Made by a program: the position numbers and the translations under genes. The notes under the pieces are model-generated. The model saw only the letters and a program-made list of their open reading frames with translations, made no database searches and was not told where the DNA came from. Of a DNA stretch of 63,299 nucleotides, positions 9,801 through 17,625 are shown piece after piece (position 1 is the stretch's first letter; each line of letters begins with the position of its first letter). Origin of the DNA: Bryobacterales bacterium (GTDB taxonomy: Bacteria; Acidobacteriota; Terriglobia; Bryobacterales; Bryobacteraceae); NCBI GenBank assembly GCA_026954325.1, contig JAIXKK010000214.1, positions 1-63,299 on the forward strand. The letters run 5' to 3'.

Positions 9801-10450
9801 CCCTGTTCTCCGTATCCGCCAACAACACCTCGGCGCCGCGGACGGGAACCGTAATCATCGGCGGCGTCGCCATGCCCTTCGTGCAGAAGAGCGCTTCGCT
9901 GCCGCAATTGTTCAGCGACGTTTTCCCCACTCATCCCTTCTACGACTACATCTCCCTGCTCAGGCTCAACAACGTCTCGCAAGGCTGCGGCGGAACGAAC
10001 TATTGCCCGGAAGACAACATGAGCCGCAAGGAGATGGCCGCCTTCATCATCCGCTCCCTGCTTGGCGAATCCTTCAGCTACTCGCCTACGCCCTACTTCA
10101 CGGACGTCCCGGCCACCCATTCGCACTTCGCCTATATCCAGAAGTTGAAGGAACTCGGCATCACCGGCGGCTGCACCGTCACTTCCTACTGTCCCGGGGA
10201 TCCCGTCACCCGCGGCCAGATGGCCGCCTTCCTCGTCCGCGCCCGCCTCGGCATCACCAGCGGCGGCACGTTCCCTTACCCCGCCGCTCCTTTGTTCAAT
10301 GACGTGGGACCCTCGAACATTTTCTTCCCTTACATCCAAAAGATGAGGGAGATGGGCATCACCAACGGCTGCACCACTACCACTTATTGCGACAATGACC
10401 CCAACACGCGCAGCCAGATGAGCGTCTTCATCATCCGCGGATTCTTCTAA
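6887..10450 (+). CDS. Secreted reprolysin-like metalloprotease with BACON-like and SLH repeats
   Basis: The 1187-residue protein starts with a hydrophobic export signal. After a propeptide-like region comes an M12B-like catalytic domain with the extended zinc motif HELGHNMGADH (H334, E335, H338, H344) and a downstream Met-turn candidate IMAYSC. Residues about 420-530 and 830-1010 hold three BACON-type beta-sandwich repeats marked by CNWTAS/CNWNAS and WITV/WLTV. Between them are two long repeats with TFSWTAG-type and FSAWSG-type cores. The C-terminus has three SLH-like units, each with a FxDV start and an xMAAFI or MSVFI helix. It should act outside the cell or be tethered to the surface. Substrate unknown. 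Confidence 0.88.
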   Translation: MTSGSRLLYLGLAALFSPSLSGQSLPSLLRPAGENKTVRAAHGRPSRPGVEIRRSRLVQVDQSVLRAPVDGVRKVDLDLFADAKFEVEELRSEWTNQGATLVWVGRIAGMTRGQVVLAATGDVVSANITTDENVFYCIRPGGGGVQILEEVQPQLGQLRDDKVLVHLDPSDAAAEPSFPSLPLKMTERAAANSQIDVLVAYTQAARAAAGGTATIQNNIQLAVAEANQGFLNSAVGITLNLVGSMEVNYDESVHIDQALTDLKGAADGKMDEVHTARANLGADLVSLWINDVGSAGGVVGLGYQLGSLSSGFASWAFSVTEQYWAAGPGYAFAHELGHNMGADHDRANTGGGGLDSYSFGYQHTTPTYFRTIMAYSCSSVYCPHVNYWSNPNVSYSGSPTGISSGSSNSAYNAQTLNNSKSTVAAFKTAPSGCTYTISPSSASPPATTGSGSVTVTAGATCNWTASTATAWITVTSGAGGTGNGTVNYSVTANTGVARSGGITIAGQTFTVNQDAGAATANYTVATSPGGLLVTVDGQAYTAPRTFSWTAGSSHTLSAATQGSGTRYSFQSWSDAGGATHTITAPATSTTYTASFSTQYLLTAAISPSGAGSLSLNPSSVDGYYNGGSTVQVSASAAPGWNFSAWSGSAAGSASPLPLLMDSPKNLTANFVSASGGVTINTLPQGLKVTVDGVQYTTPWSFTWNTGTTHTLGAGSTQAGFGTRYSFSSWSDGGAQSHAITISAGSSTFTASYATAYQLSASVSPASGGAIVASPSSPDGFYNAGTAVQLTAQAAPGFVFANWSGDAAGSIPNASVVMNAPRAVSAAFGAQSVCIYSLSQTATSAGASGDLRQAVVQTAQGCNWNASSNAPWLTVLSGAVGSGDGAVRYGVAPNPSSSSRTGTLTIGGITYSVTQAAAGCSFTLSGPGNILAPGAGSYQIAVSANGACQWNALASASWITVANPAGGGGNGSALFSVSANNTSAPRTGTVIIGGVAMPFVQKSASLPQLFSDVFPTHPFYDYISLLRLNNVSQGCGGTNYCPEDNMSRKEMAAFIIRSLLGESFSYSPTPYFTDVPATHSHFAYIQKLKELGITGGCTVTSYCPGDPVTRGQMAAFLVRARLGITSGGTFPYPAAPLFNDVGPSNIFFPYIQKMREMGITNGCTTTTYCDNDPNTRSQMSVFIIRGFF

Positions 10451-10492
10451 AGCAGCACGCGCTTGGCGGGACCCGCCCTTTGCTTCCAAACC

Positions 10493-11314
10493 TCACTCCC
10501 ACGGCTTGTCTTTGAGAAACAACATATGAGCCGGAAGCGGGCGGCTGGTGTGGAAATACTTGCGGTATGCGGCGATCCAGTTATCCGCCAGTTCGCGCTG
10601 CGCGGTGGCGAGGTCCAGCTTCCCTTCGCAGACCAGGGTGCGCATATAGTCCTCCAGCGCATCCTTGACATGCGCGGTCCATGTGCCTTCGGTGTAAGGT
10701 TGCGGCCAGAGGTTGCTCATGTCTTCGGCGCCGCCGAGAGCCGGAGTGATGAGATAGTCCACTTCATAGGCTCTCGGACGCGGCTGCCGGATTCCATACC
10801 GCCGGAAAACCTGCTCCGCCATCTCCGCCGGAACAGGTCCGGCGTCGGGAGCGGAGGCAACACAAGCCTGCTCGCGGGAAACGAACCGGATTGCGCCCGG
10901 GGTCAGCCTGGCATTGGGGAGCGGACTTTCCGGAGATTGCCGCGAGTATGCCCAGAACAGACCAATCGCCGCCAGTACAAGGGCAAGGGCCGGGAACGCG
11001 GCGCGCGCCGGATTCCAGTTCCGGACCCACCCAGGCGCCCCGCGCCCCGCCGGGGAGTTCGCCTCTACCTCGGCCATTTGCGCCCGCAGCCGCGCCGCGG
11101 GGCCCTGGTGTGGTGGAATCCGGTGATCGGCCTCCGAACGTTGCATTTGCACGAAGCCTGCAATTGCGCTTTCCAGCTCCTCGCGGCGAACTTTGCACCG
11201 CCAGCAGTGCGACAGGTGTCGGTGTAGCTCTTTCGCGCGCGGTTCGGCCAGTTCGCCATCGATGGCCCGCACCAGTTCTTCGTCGGGGAAATGAGAATCG
11301 CGCGCCATGCCCAT
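10493..11314 (-). CDS. Anti-sigma factor, zinc-binding ZAS type, membrane-anchored
   Basis: The N-terminus carries the zinc-dependent anti-sigma signature H-x3-C-x2-C (HLSHCWRC, around residues 33-40). A single transmembrane segment follows near residue 105 (AFPALALVLAAIGLFWAY), and then a roughly 150-residue extracytoplasmic region of unknown fold. It overlaps the ECF sigma gene stop in a TAATG junction, the usual arrangement of a sigma factor followed by its inhibitor. The expected action is to hold the sigma factor at the membrane until a signal is sensed outside. The exterior part (QVFRRYGIRQPRPRAYEVDY) is not a domain I can name. Confidence 0.85.
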   Translation of the reverse strand: MGMARDSHFPDEELVRAIDGELAEPRAKELHRHLSHCWRCKVRREELESAIAGFVQMQRSEADHRIPPHQGPAARLRAQMAEVEANSPAGRGAPGWVRNWNPARAAFPALALVLAAIGLFWAYSRQSPESPLPNARLTPGAIRFVSREQACVASAPDAGPVPAEMAEQVFRRYGIRQPRPRAYEVDYLITPALGGAEDMSNLWPQPYTEGTWTAHVKDALEDYMRTLVCEGKLDLATAQRELADNWIAAYRKYFHTSRPLPAHMLFLKDKPWE

Positions 11315-11889
11315 TACTCTCCAACCGATCTGCTCAGCCTGGCCAGCGATCGCGTGAGCGAAATCGACACGGCCCCGAGCGACATTTCCAAAGCCTCCGC
11401 AATTTCCCGGTAGCGCAGCCCCTCCGCTCGCAGATAGAGACAGCAGCGGTCCCGGTCAGGAAGGGCTTGCACCACCGCCCGAAGGCGCGCCTGCCGCCGA
11501 TTCCGTTCCGCGTGCTCTTCCGGGTTCAGCGCGAGATCCGCGCTGAGGGCTTCCACCGGAACGCCATTCAGGGTTCCCGGGGACCGGCCGTTCTGTCTCC
11601 GGCGCTTGAGCGCCAGATTGTGTCCCACACGAAAAATCCAGGCGCGCAGATTGTCTCTCGGCTTCTCCCGGCGCAAGTGGCGAAACAGCGCGAGGAACAC
11701 TTCCTGGACTATGTCTTCACCATCGGGAACCGTAAGGCCCAGGGACATCAGGTAGCGCAGCAGCGGAGCGCGCAACTCGTCGAACAGGCGTGACACTTCC
11801 ACCGCGGCGGCGGATGGCCCGCGGCCGGATTCGTCCCGGGCGGGTTGATACAGCAGCCAGCCGGCGAGTTCTCGGGTAAGCCCCGGCAC
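11314..11889 (-). CDS. ECF-family RNA polymerase sigma factor
   Basis: 191 residues with the two-domain ECF layout. The sigma-2 region has LRAPLLRYLMSLG and DGEDIVQEVFLALFRHL, then the promoter-melting stretch NLRAWIFRVGHNLALKRRR. The sigma-4 region has LPDRDRCCLYLRAEGLRYRE followed by the recognition helix area MSLGAVSISLTRSLARL. It is translationally coupled to the downstream anti-sigma gene and divergent from a TonB receptor across about 146 bases, so control of that receptor or the PepSY gene is plausible but unproven. No C-terminal extension is seen. Confidence 0.93.
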   Translation of the reverse strand: MPGLTRELAGWLLYQPARDESGRGPSAAAVEVSRLFDELRAPLLRYLMSLGLTVPDGEDIVQEVFLALFRHLRREKPRDNLRAWIFRVGHNLALKRRRQNGRSPGTLNGVPVEALSADLALNPEEHAERNRRQARLRAVVQALPDRDRCCLYLRAEGLRYREIAEALEMSLGAVSISLTRSLARLSRSVGE

Positions 11890-12035
11890 TGATTCGTTCC
11901 AGCCTCCCTTGTCCCGTATATTCCCCGCGCGGCGGGTGCGTTCAGCCTTTTGACAACAAATTCCATTCTACGTTGGCGGGAGCGCGGCAGCCGCAAAAAG
12001 ACTGAACAGAATCCGCCCTTGGGGAATTTCATACT

Positions 12036-14768
12036 ATGCCCTTTTTTCGCGAACGATTGCCGGTGCTGTGTGTCCTCATCCTTTTCCCGGCCGTCCTGTC
12101 AGCGCAGCAACCCGCTGGTGAGATCCGTCTGGATGTTCAGGACCCCTCCGGAGCTCCCGTAATCGTCGCCGGCCTCCTCGAGAACCCGGACGCGGGCGTG
12201 CGGCGGAGATTTCAAACCACCGCGGCGGGAACGGCCGTGCTGCGCGGCTTGCCTTACGGGACCTACCGCGTCGAAATCGGCGGGAATGGATTCGAGACGC
12301 AGTCGCTGACGCTGGACGTGCGGTCTTCCAGTCCCGTCCCGCGCACCATCCAACTGGCGTTGAGCGGGGCGCGGTACAAGGTGGATGTGGTGGCGGCGAC
12401 TCCGCTCGAGGGCTCCGGCCAGCGCGTCGAAGAGATTCCCTCCCCCGTCCAGACCGCCACCAGTGAAGACATCGGAAGCAGCGGCGCGCTCGACCTTTCG
12501 GATTTTCTCAACCGCCGTCTGAACGCCGTCTACGTGAACGAAATCCAGGGCAATCCATACCAGCCGGACGTCAACTACCGCGGCTACACGGCTTCCCCTT
12601 TGCTCGGCACGCCGCAAGGGCTCTCCATCTACATGGACGGCGTTCGGCTCAATCAACCTTTCGGCGACGTGGTGAGTTGGGATCTGTTTCCGAAAATCGC
12701 CATCTCCGAGGCTACGCTGCTGCCGGGGTCGAATCCGCTCTTCGGGTTGAATACGCTCGGCGGGGCGCTTTCCTTGCAGACCAAGACCGGCTACACCGCC
12801 TCCGGCACTTCGGTCGAGTTGGGAGGCGGAAGCTTCGGGCGCAAGATGGCGGCCCTCGAACATGGCGGGACGAATTCCAAGGGCCTCGATTGGTATCTTG
12901 CGGCTAATCTGTTCTTCGAGGACGGATGGCGCGAGTCGTCGCCGTCGGACGTACGGCAGTTCTTCGGACGAGTGGGCCGGCGCCGCTCCCGGACCAGCAT
13001 CGGCCTGTCCCTGGCCTACGCCAACAATTCGCTCACCGGCAATGGGATTCAGGAGCAGCGTTTCCTGGAACGCGATTATTCGAGCGTTTATACGAAGCCT
13101 GATATCACCAACAATCGCTCCCCGTTCCTAAACCTCGGTATTCGTCACACGGTAAACGCCGGTCTCACGCTATCGGGCAATGTGTACTACCGCTATATCC
13201 GGACGAACACCTTCAACGGCGACATTAATGAAGGTTCGCTGGACCAATCGGTGTATCAGCCTGGCGCGGCGGAACGGGCCGCGCTCACGGCGGCGGGCTA
13301 TACCGGCTTTCCCGTCAGTGGAGCCACCGCGGCCAATACGCCCTTCCCTTACTGGCGCTGCATCGCGCAAGTCCTGCTCAACGACGAGCCCGGAGAAAAG
13401 TGCAACGGCCTCCTGAATCGTTCGAACACGCGGCAACATAACTATGGAGCATCCGGACAGGGGGCCTGGAGCACGGGTTCGGGAGCCTGGCGCAACCAAC
13501 TCACCGCGGGCATGGCCTACGACCGCAGTACGGTTGGCTTCCTGCAATCGACCCAACTCGGCTATCTCAATCCCGACCGCGGCATCACCGGCCTCAATGC
13601 ATTCGCCGACGGCGTGACGGGCGGCGATGTGGACGGAGAGCCCTTCGATAACCGCGTCGACTTACACGGACTGATTCACACGTCAAGCGTCTATGCATCC
13701 GACACTTTCTCCCCGAATAATCAGTGGAACTTCACGTTCTCCGGACGGTACAACCGCACTGTCATCACCAACACGGACCGTATTATTCCAGGAGGCGGCG
13801 CCGGCTCGCTGGACGGCCGCAACGTGTTCGGCAGGTTGAATCCGGCCGCCGGCGTCACCTACTCACCGGCCCGGACCTGGAGCGCCTATTTCAGCTACAG
13901 CGAGGGCAGCCGTGCCCCAACCTCGGTGGAACTCGGCTGCGCCGATCCCAAGCAGCCGTGCAAACTGCCGAACGCCATGGCCGGCGATCCCCCGCTCGAC
14001 CAGGTGGTCACCAGTACCTGGGAAGCGGGCGTGCGCGGCGGACAGGAAAGCAGGGTAGCCTGGAACGCGGGGTGGTTCCGCGCCGGTAACCGCAACGACA
14101 TCCTGTTCGTCGCCTCCGAGCAGACCGGTTTCGGCTACTTCAAGAACTTCGGCAGGACGCGGCGGCAGGGCCTGGAATTGGGAGTGAATAGCCGCTTCTC
14201 GCGGCTCACGCTGGGCGGCGGGTACACGCTGGTCGATGCAACCTACCAGAGTCCCGAATTAGTGGACGGGTCGAGCAACAGCGCCGGCAATGCGGAAGCG
14301 AAAGGGCTGGATGGGTCCATCCAAATCGAGCCCGGAAACCGCATTCCCCTGGTGCCGCGCCACATGTTCAAGGCCTACGCCGATCTCGATATCACGAAGA
14401 AGCTGGCGGTGGATCTCTCCCTCAATGCGTTCTCAAGCGCTTTTGCGCGCGGCAATGAAGACAACCGGCATCAGCCCGATGGCGTCTACTATCTGGGGCC
14501 GGGAAGTTCGCCGGGCTACGCCGTGACCTATCTCGGCGGGCGCTACAAAGTGCACCGGCACGTACAGCTTTTCATTCAGATCAACAACCTCTTCAATGGG
14601 AAGTATTACTCCGCGGCACAACTTGGACCCACCGGCTTCACCGCCGCGGGGGCGTTCATCGCCCGCCCGTTCCCGCCGGTGGATGGCGAGTATCCGGTGC
14701 GGCACGCGACGTTCTATGCTCCCGGCGCGCCGCGTGGCATCTGGGGTGGGCTGAAGTTGCGGTTTTGA
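12036..14768 (+). CDS. TonB-dependent outer-membrane receptor with N-terminal CarboxypepD_reg-like domain
   Basis: 910 residues with a signal peptide ending SAQQ. Residues about 28-110 form a carboxypeptidase-regulatory-like beta-sandwich (VQDPSGAPV, LPYGTYRVEIGGNGF). The plug domain follows, with the typical YMDGVRLNQPFGDVV and NPLFGLNTLGGALSL, and then a long beta-barrel ending in an aromatic-rich GGLKLRF. No STN signalling domain is visible, so direct FecA-type signalling to the divergent sigma factor is not supported. A convergent PepSY membrane protein ends 29 bases away. PepSY partners often occur with iron-siderophore receptors, so iron or another metal complex is a reasonable inferred substrate. 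Confidence 0.93.
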   Translation: MPFFRERLPVLCVLILFPAVLSAQQPAGEIRLDVQDPSGAPVIVAGLLENPDAGVRRRFQTTAAGTAVLRGLPYGTYRVEIGGNGFETQSLTLDVRSSSPVPRTIQLALSGARYKVDVVAATPLEGSGQRVEEIPSPVQTATSEDIGSSGALDLSDFLNRRLNAVYVNEIQGNPYQPDVNYRGYTASPLLGTPQGLSIYMDGVRLNQPFGDVVSWDLFPKIAISEATLLPGSNPLFGLNTLGGALSLQTKTGYTASGTSVELGGGSFGRKMAALEHGGTNSKGLDWYLAANLFFEDGWRESSPSDVRQFFGRVGRRRSRTSIGLSLAYANNSLTGNGIQEQRFLERDYSSVYTKPDITNNRSPFLNLGIRHTVNAGLTLSGNVYYRYIRTNTFNGDINEGSLDQSVYQPGAAERAALTAAGYTGFPVSGATAANTPFPYWRCIAQVLLNDEPGEKCNGLLNRSNTRQHNYGASGQGAWSTGSGAWRNQLTAGMAYDRSTVGFLQSTQLGYLNPDRGITGLNAFADGVTGGDVDGEPFDNRVDLHGLIHTSSVYASDTFSPNNQWNFTFSGRYNRTVITNTDRIIPGGGAGSLDGRNVFGRLNPAAGVTYSPARTWSAYFSYSEGSRAPTSVELGCADPKQPCKLPNAMAGDPPLDQVVTSTWEAGVRGGQESRVAWNAGWFRAGNRNDILFVASEQTGFGYFKNFGRTRRQGLELGVNSRFSRLTLGGGYTLVDATYQSPELVDGSSNSAGNAEAKGLDGSIQIEPGNRIPLVPRHMFKAYADLDITKKLAVDLSLNAFSSAFARGNEDNRHQPDGVYYLGPGSSPGYAVTYLGGRYKVHRHVQLFIQINNLFNGKYYSAAQLGPTGFTAAGAFIARPFPPVDGEYPVRHATFYAPGAPRGIWGGLKLRF

Positions 14769-14796
14769 GTGCGCCGGAACCGGAGGGAAGCCGATT

Positions 14797-15960
14797 TTAG
14801 ACGGCAACTTCCTCAGGAGCCTCGCGCGGGACGACTTTGGCGGCGCGGCGTTTCCAGGCGATAAACCGCCGCGCGGCGAGCGCGATCCCGGTCCATACCA
14901 GCAGGACGCCGCCCGCCGACGCCGCGCCCGCAACGGTTTGCCCCACCACGCCGAATGCCTCGCCTGTGTGGCCGAATCTCACCCAGCTTCTCAAACGGCG
15001 CCCAAGGGAGTTGCTCTCGAAGGGCTCCCAGCGCACGACCGCGGCGCTCTGGCGGTCAAGCGTCAACAGCGAGCGCTTCCGCGGCTGCCGTCCGTTGCCC
15101 TCGTCAATCGTGAACTGCGCGGTACGGGCGCCGGCGCCGGGCATGCGCAGGGTGATGCTCTTCCATGTTTCCACCTGTCTCTCGGCGCGCAGCCACAAAG
15201 GGTTCAGCCCATCGGCGGATACCTGGGCGGCCTCCCGGCGCGCGGGTTCCCTTCGTGGCGGAGCGGAGCGCCCGGCCTCGCTGCCCGCCATGCGGAACAG
15301 AAGATCATTCGCCCACGGATAGGACATCACGACGCCTGTCAGTACGATGAAGAAGAGCGGGGCAGCGCACCAGATCCCAAACACGTGGTGCCAGTGGAAA
15401 TCGCGGGCCTTGCCGCTCAGCCCCCCGCGTAACACCGCAACCGCCTTGATATTCCGCCATTGCCACTTGCGCGGCAGCCAGAGATAAGCTCCCGAAATCA
15501 CCAGGAAGAGGAACAGCAGGTTCGCCGCGCCGGTGACCGCGCGCGCCGCGGCGCGGCGCTCGCCGCTCGCCGCAAGCCAGCGGTGCCACGCCGTCACCTC
15601 GCGGAAAAACTTCCGTGCCCCCCTGGAGCCTTCCCCCAGCACCTTTCCCGTATACGGGTCCACATAGAGAGCGCTTTCACGCCCCGTCGAAAATAAGGCT
15701 GCTTCGCGAGGATCGCGACGTATCGTGAGCATCTCGGGCAGAGTCCCTCGCTGCCGCCGGAATGTGTCGAGCAGCGGCTCCACCGGCAAACGCTCCGTCC
15801 CCGCCGCGGGCTTGACCAGGCGGACATCCCGGTCCGCCCATTCTATGATCTGCCGCTCATAGGTCAGCAGGACGCCAGTGGCGGACATCAGCAAAATCAC
15901 CACGCCCGCTGTCGCGCCCGCCATCAGGTGGAGCCAGAACAGGACTTTACGGATCTTCAT
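14797..15960 (-). CDS. PepSY-associated transmembrane protein, PiuB/FpvG-like
   Basis: The start MKIRKVLFWLHLMAGATAGV at 15960 is preferred over an upstream ATG because it begins directly with the first membrane helix of the family. Four or more transmembrane segments are seen, at residues about 8-35, 150-170, 200-225 and 345-365. Conserved histidines sit near them (WLHLMAG, VTAWHRW, FHWHHVFGIW), and two PepSY-like periplasmic regions fill the loops (YVDPYTGKVLG). Members sit in the cytoplasmic membrane and are implicated in reductive release of iron from imported complexes. Convergence with a TonB receptor fits that role. A promoter-like site and an inverted repeat lie upstream. Confidence 0.88.
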   Translation of the reverse strand: MKIRKVLFWLHLMAGATAGVVILLMSATGVLLTYERQIIEWADRDVRLVKPAAGTERLPVEPLLDTFRRQRGTLPEMLTIRRDPREAALFSTGRESALYVDPYTGKVLGEGSRGARKFFREVTAWHRWLAASGERRAAARAVTGAANLLFLFLVISGAYLWLPRKWQWRNIKAVAVLRGGLSGKARDFHWHHVFGIWCAAPLFFIVLTGVVMSYPWANDLLFRMAGSEAGRSAPPRREPARREAAQVSADGLNPLWLRAERQVETWKSITLRMPGAGARTAQFTIDEGNGRQPRKRSLLTLDRQSAAVVRWEPFESNSLGRRLRSWVRFGHTGEAFGVVGQTVAGAASAGGVLLVWTGIALAARRFIAWKRRAAKVVPREAPEEVAV

Positions 15961-15982
15961 GAATCGGGTGCTCCGCACAAGA

Positions 15983-16008
15983 AACGGTTGCCTGGAATTG
16001 CAACCGTT
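15983..16008. repeat. Perfect 9-bp inverted repeat in the PepSY leader
   Basis: AACGGTTGC and GCAACCGTT are separated by eight bases. The repeat lies between a promoter-like sequence and the start codon of the PepSY gene, 23 bases ahead of the start. It could be an operator or an mRNA hairpin; the sequence does not decide which. Confidence 0.6.
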
Positions 16009-16020
16009 CCGAAACATCAG

Positions 16021-16048
16021 ATTAATTGAAGATGCAAATGATTGTCAA
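16021..16048 (-). promoter_or_regulatory. Candidate sigma-70 type promoter for the PepSY gene
   Basis: On the minus strand a perfect TTGACA (16048-16043) is followed after 16 bases by ATTAAT (16026-16021), four of six matches to the minus-10 consensus. It lies about 60 bases upstream of the PepSY start in an AT-rich patch within otherwise GC-rich DNA. No start-site data are available. Confidence 0.45.
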
Positions 16049-16158
16049 CTGAAAAATATGAAAAACTAAGGTTGCGACGGCCCTCTCATAGCTCTGTTGT
16101 TCTCGTGTTGCAACTGAAAAATTCTCGAATCCGCGCGTCCGGAACGAAGCCTTGCCTC

Positions 16159-17625
16159 TCAGGCCAGCAGCGGTTTCACTACCGTGGCCTTCTCGACGCC
16201 GGTCAACCGGTTGTTCAGCCCCTGATACTTATAGGAAAACCGTTCGTGATCGATCCCCAATTGATGCAGCACCGTGGCTTGAAAATCCCGGATGTGCACC
16301 GGGTCTCTCACGATGTTGTAGGAGAACTCATCCGTCTCCCCATGCACCACTCCGCCCTTGATTCCGCCGCCGGCGGCCCACAGGCTGAAGCAGCGCGGAT
16401 GGTGGTCGCGCCCGTAATCGGCGGCCGTCAGCTTGCCTTGCGAATAAACCGTGCGCCCGAACTCGCCGCCCCAAATGACGATGGTGTCCTCGAGCAATCC
16501 CCGCTGCTTCAGATCCTCCACCAGCGCGTAGTTCGCCTGGTCCACGTCCTTGCACTGGCTCGGCAGCACTTCGGGCAGAATGCTGTGCACATCCCATCCG
16601 CGGTGGTACACCTGCACGAATCGCACGCCGCGTTCCACCAGCCGGCGCGCCATCAGTGCCGTATTGGCGTACGAACCGCCCTTGCGGGCCTCTTCCCCGT
16701 AGAGTTTGAAGGTGCTCGCGGGCTCTTTCGAAAGATCGGTCAATTCCGGCACCGAAGACTGCATCCGGAACGCCATCTCGTACTGCTCGATGCGCGCCCG
16801 CGTCTCTTCATCGGCCACTTTCTCGTACTGGATGCGGTTCAACTCGTTCAATGCATCGAGCATGCGCCGCCGTATCTTCGGATTGACTCCGTCCGGGTTA
16901 TTGATGTACAAGACCGGATCGCCGCCCGAGCGCAGCGCCACGCCCGCGAACTGCGCCGAAAGAAACCCCGCGCTCCACAACCTCGCCGAAATCGCCTGCA
17001 CATTGGCCTTGGGATTGGTGTGCGCGGCGTTCATCACCACGAACGAGGGGAGGTCCTGGTTCATGCTGCCCAGCCCGTAGGCGATCCAGACGCCCATGCA
17101 CGGCTTCCCCGGAATCTGGCTCCCCGTCTGAATGAAGGTGATGGCAGGCTCGTGATTGATCGCCTCGGTGTGCATGGTGCGGATGATGGCGATGTCGTCC
17201 ACCATCTTCGCGGTATTCGGCAGCAGTTCCGAGATCCACGTCCCGTTGCTTCCGTATTGCGAGAACTTGAAGACCGAGGGCGCGATGGGAAACCGGGTCT
17301 GGCCGCTGGTCATCGTCGTCAGCCGCTGCCCGTTCCGCACCGACTCGGGCAGGTCCTTGTCGAAGTAGTCCTTCATCCCCGGCTTGTAGTCGAGCAGGTC
17401 CATCTGCGGCGGAGCGCCCACCATGTGGAGATAGATCACGCGCTTCGCCTTGGGAGGAAAATGCGGCAACCCGGGCAGCCCGCCGATGGCCTTTCCGGCG
17501 ATGGCTCCCCGCGCCTTGTCAGCGCTCAACAGGGAAGCGAGCGCGGCCACTCCAATTCCGGCCGCGGATCTCGCGAAGAATTGTCTCCGTGTTTCCACCA
17601 TCACGGCCTGGTCGAAAACGTTCAT
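16159..17625 (-). CDS. DUF1501 protein, Tat-exported sulfatase-fold relative
   Basis: The 488-residue protein starts with a twin-arginine-like signal (ETRRQFFARSAAGIGVAALA). The body matches the DUF1501 family: KRVIYLHMVGAPPQMDLLDYKP near residue 62, HEPAITFIQTG, ERGVRFVQVYHRGWDVH, the conserved IVIWGGEFGRT, and GRDHHPRCFSLWAAGGGIKGG. The family has an alkaline-phosphatase/sulfatase-like fold and no settled reaction. It is almost always paired with a PSCyt/PSD1 protein, as here, where its start overlaps the partner stop in ATGA. The pair is probably exported and works outside the cytoplasm. Confidence 0.93.
   Translation of the reverse strand: MNVFDQAVMVETRRQFFARSAAGIGVAALASLLSADKARGAIAGKAIGGLPGLPHFPPKAKRVIYLHMVGAPPQMDLLDYKPGMKDYFDKDLPESVRNGQRLTTMTSGQTRFPIAPSVFKFSQYGSNGTWISELLPNTAKMVDDIAIIRTMHTEAINHEPAITFIQTGSQIPGKPCMGVWIAYGLGSMNQDLPSFVVMNAAHTNPKANVQAISARLWSAGFLSAQFAGVALRSGGDPVLYINNPDGVNPKIRRRMLDALNELNRIQYEKVADEETRARIEQYEMAFRMQSSVPELTDLSKEPASTFKLYGEEARKGGSYANTALMARRLVERGVRFVQVYHRGWDVHSILPEVLPSQCKDVDQANYALVEDLKQRGLLEDTIVIWGGEFGRTVYSQGKLTAADYGRDHHPRCFSLWAAGGGIKGGVVHGETDEFSYNIVRDPVHIRDFQATVLHQLGIDHERFSYKYQGLNNRLTGVEKATVVKPLLA

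Noticed and set aside
8726..10489. 587-residue open frame on the minus strand within the exoprotease
   Set aside because: It has a low-complexity Gly/Ala/Arg composition and no motif, and lies antisense to a well-supported protein. Third-position GC of the real gene explains it.
16025..16050. Possible Fur box before the PepSY gene
   Set aside because: Only scattered matches to the 19-base consensus; the AT-rich stretch is better explained as a promoter.
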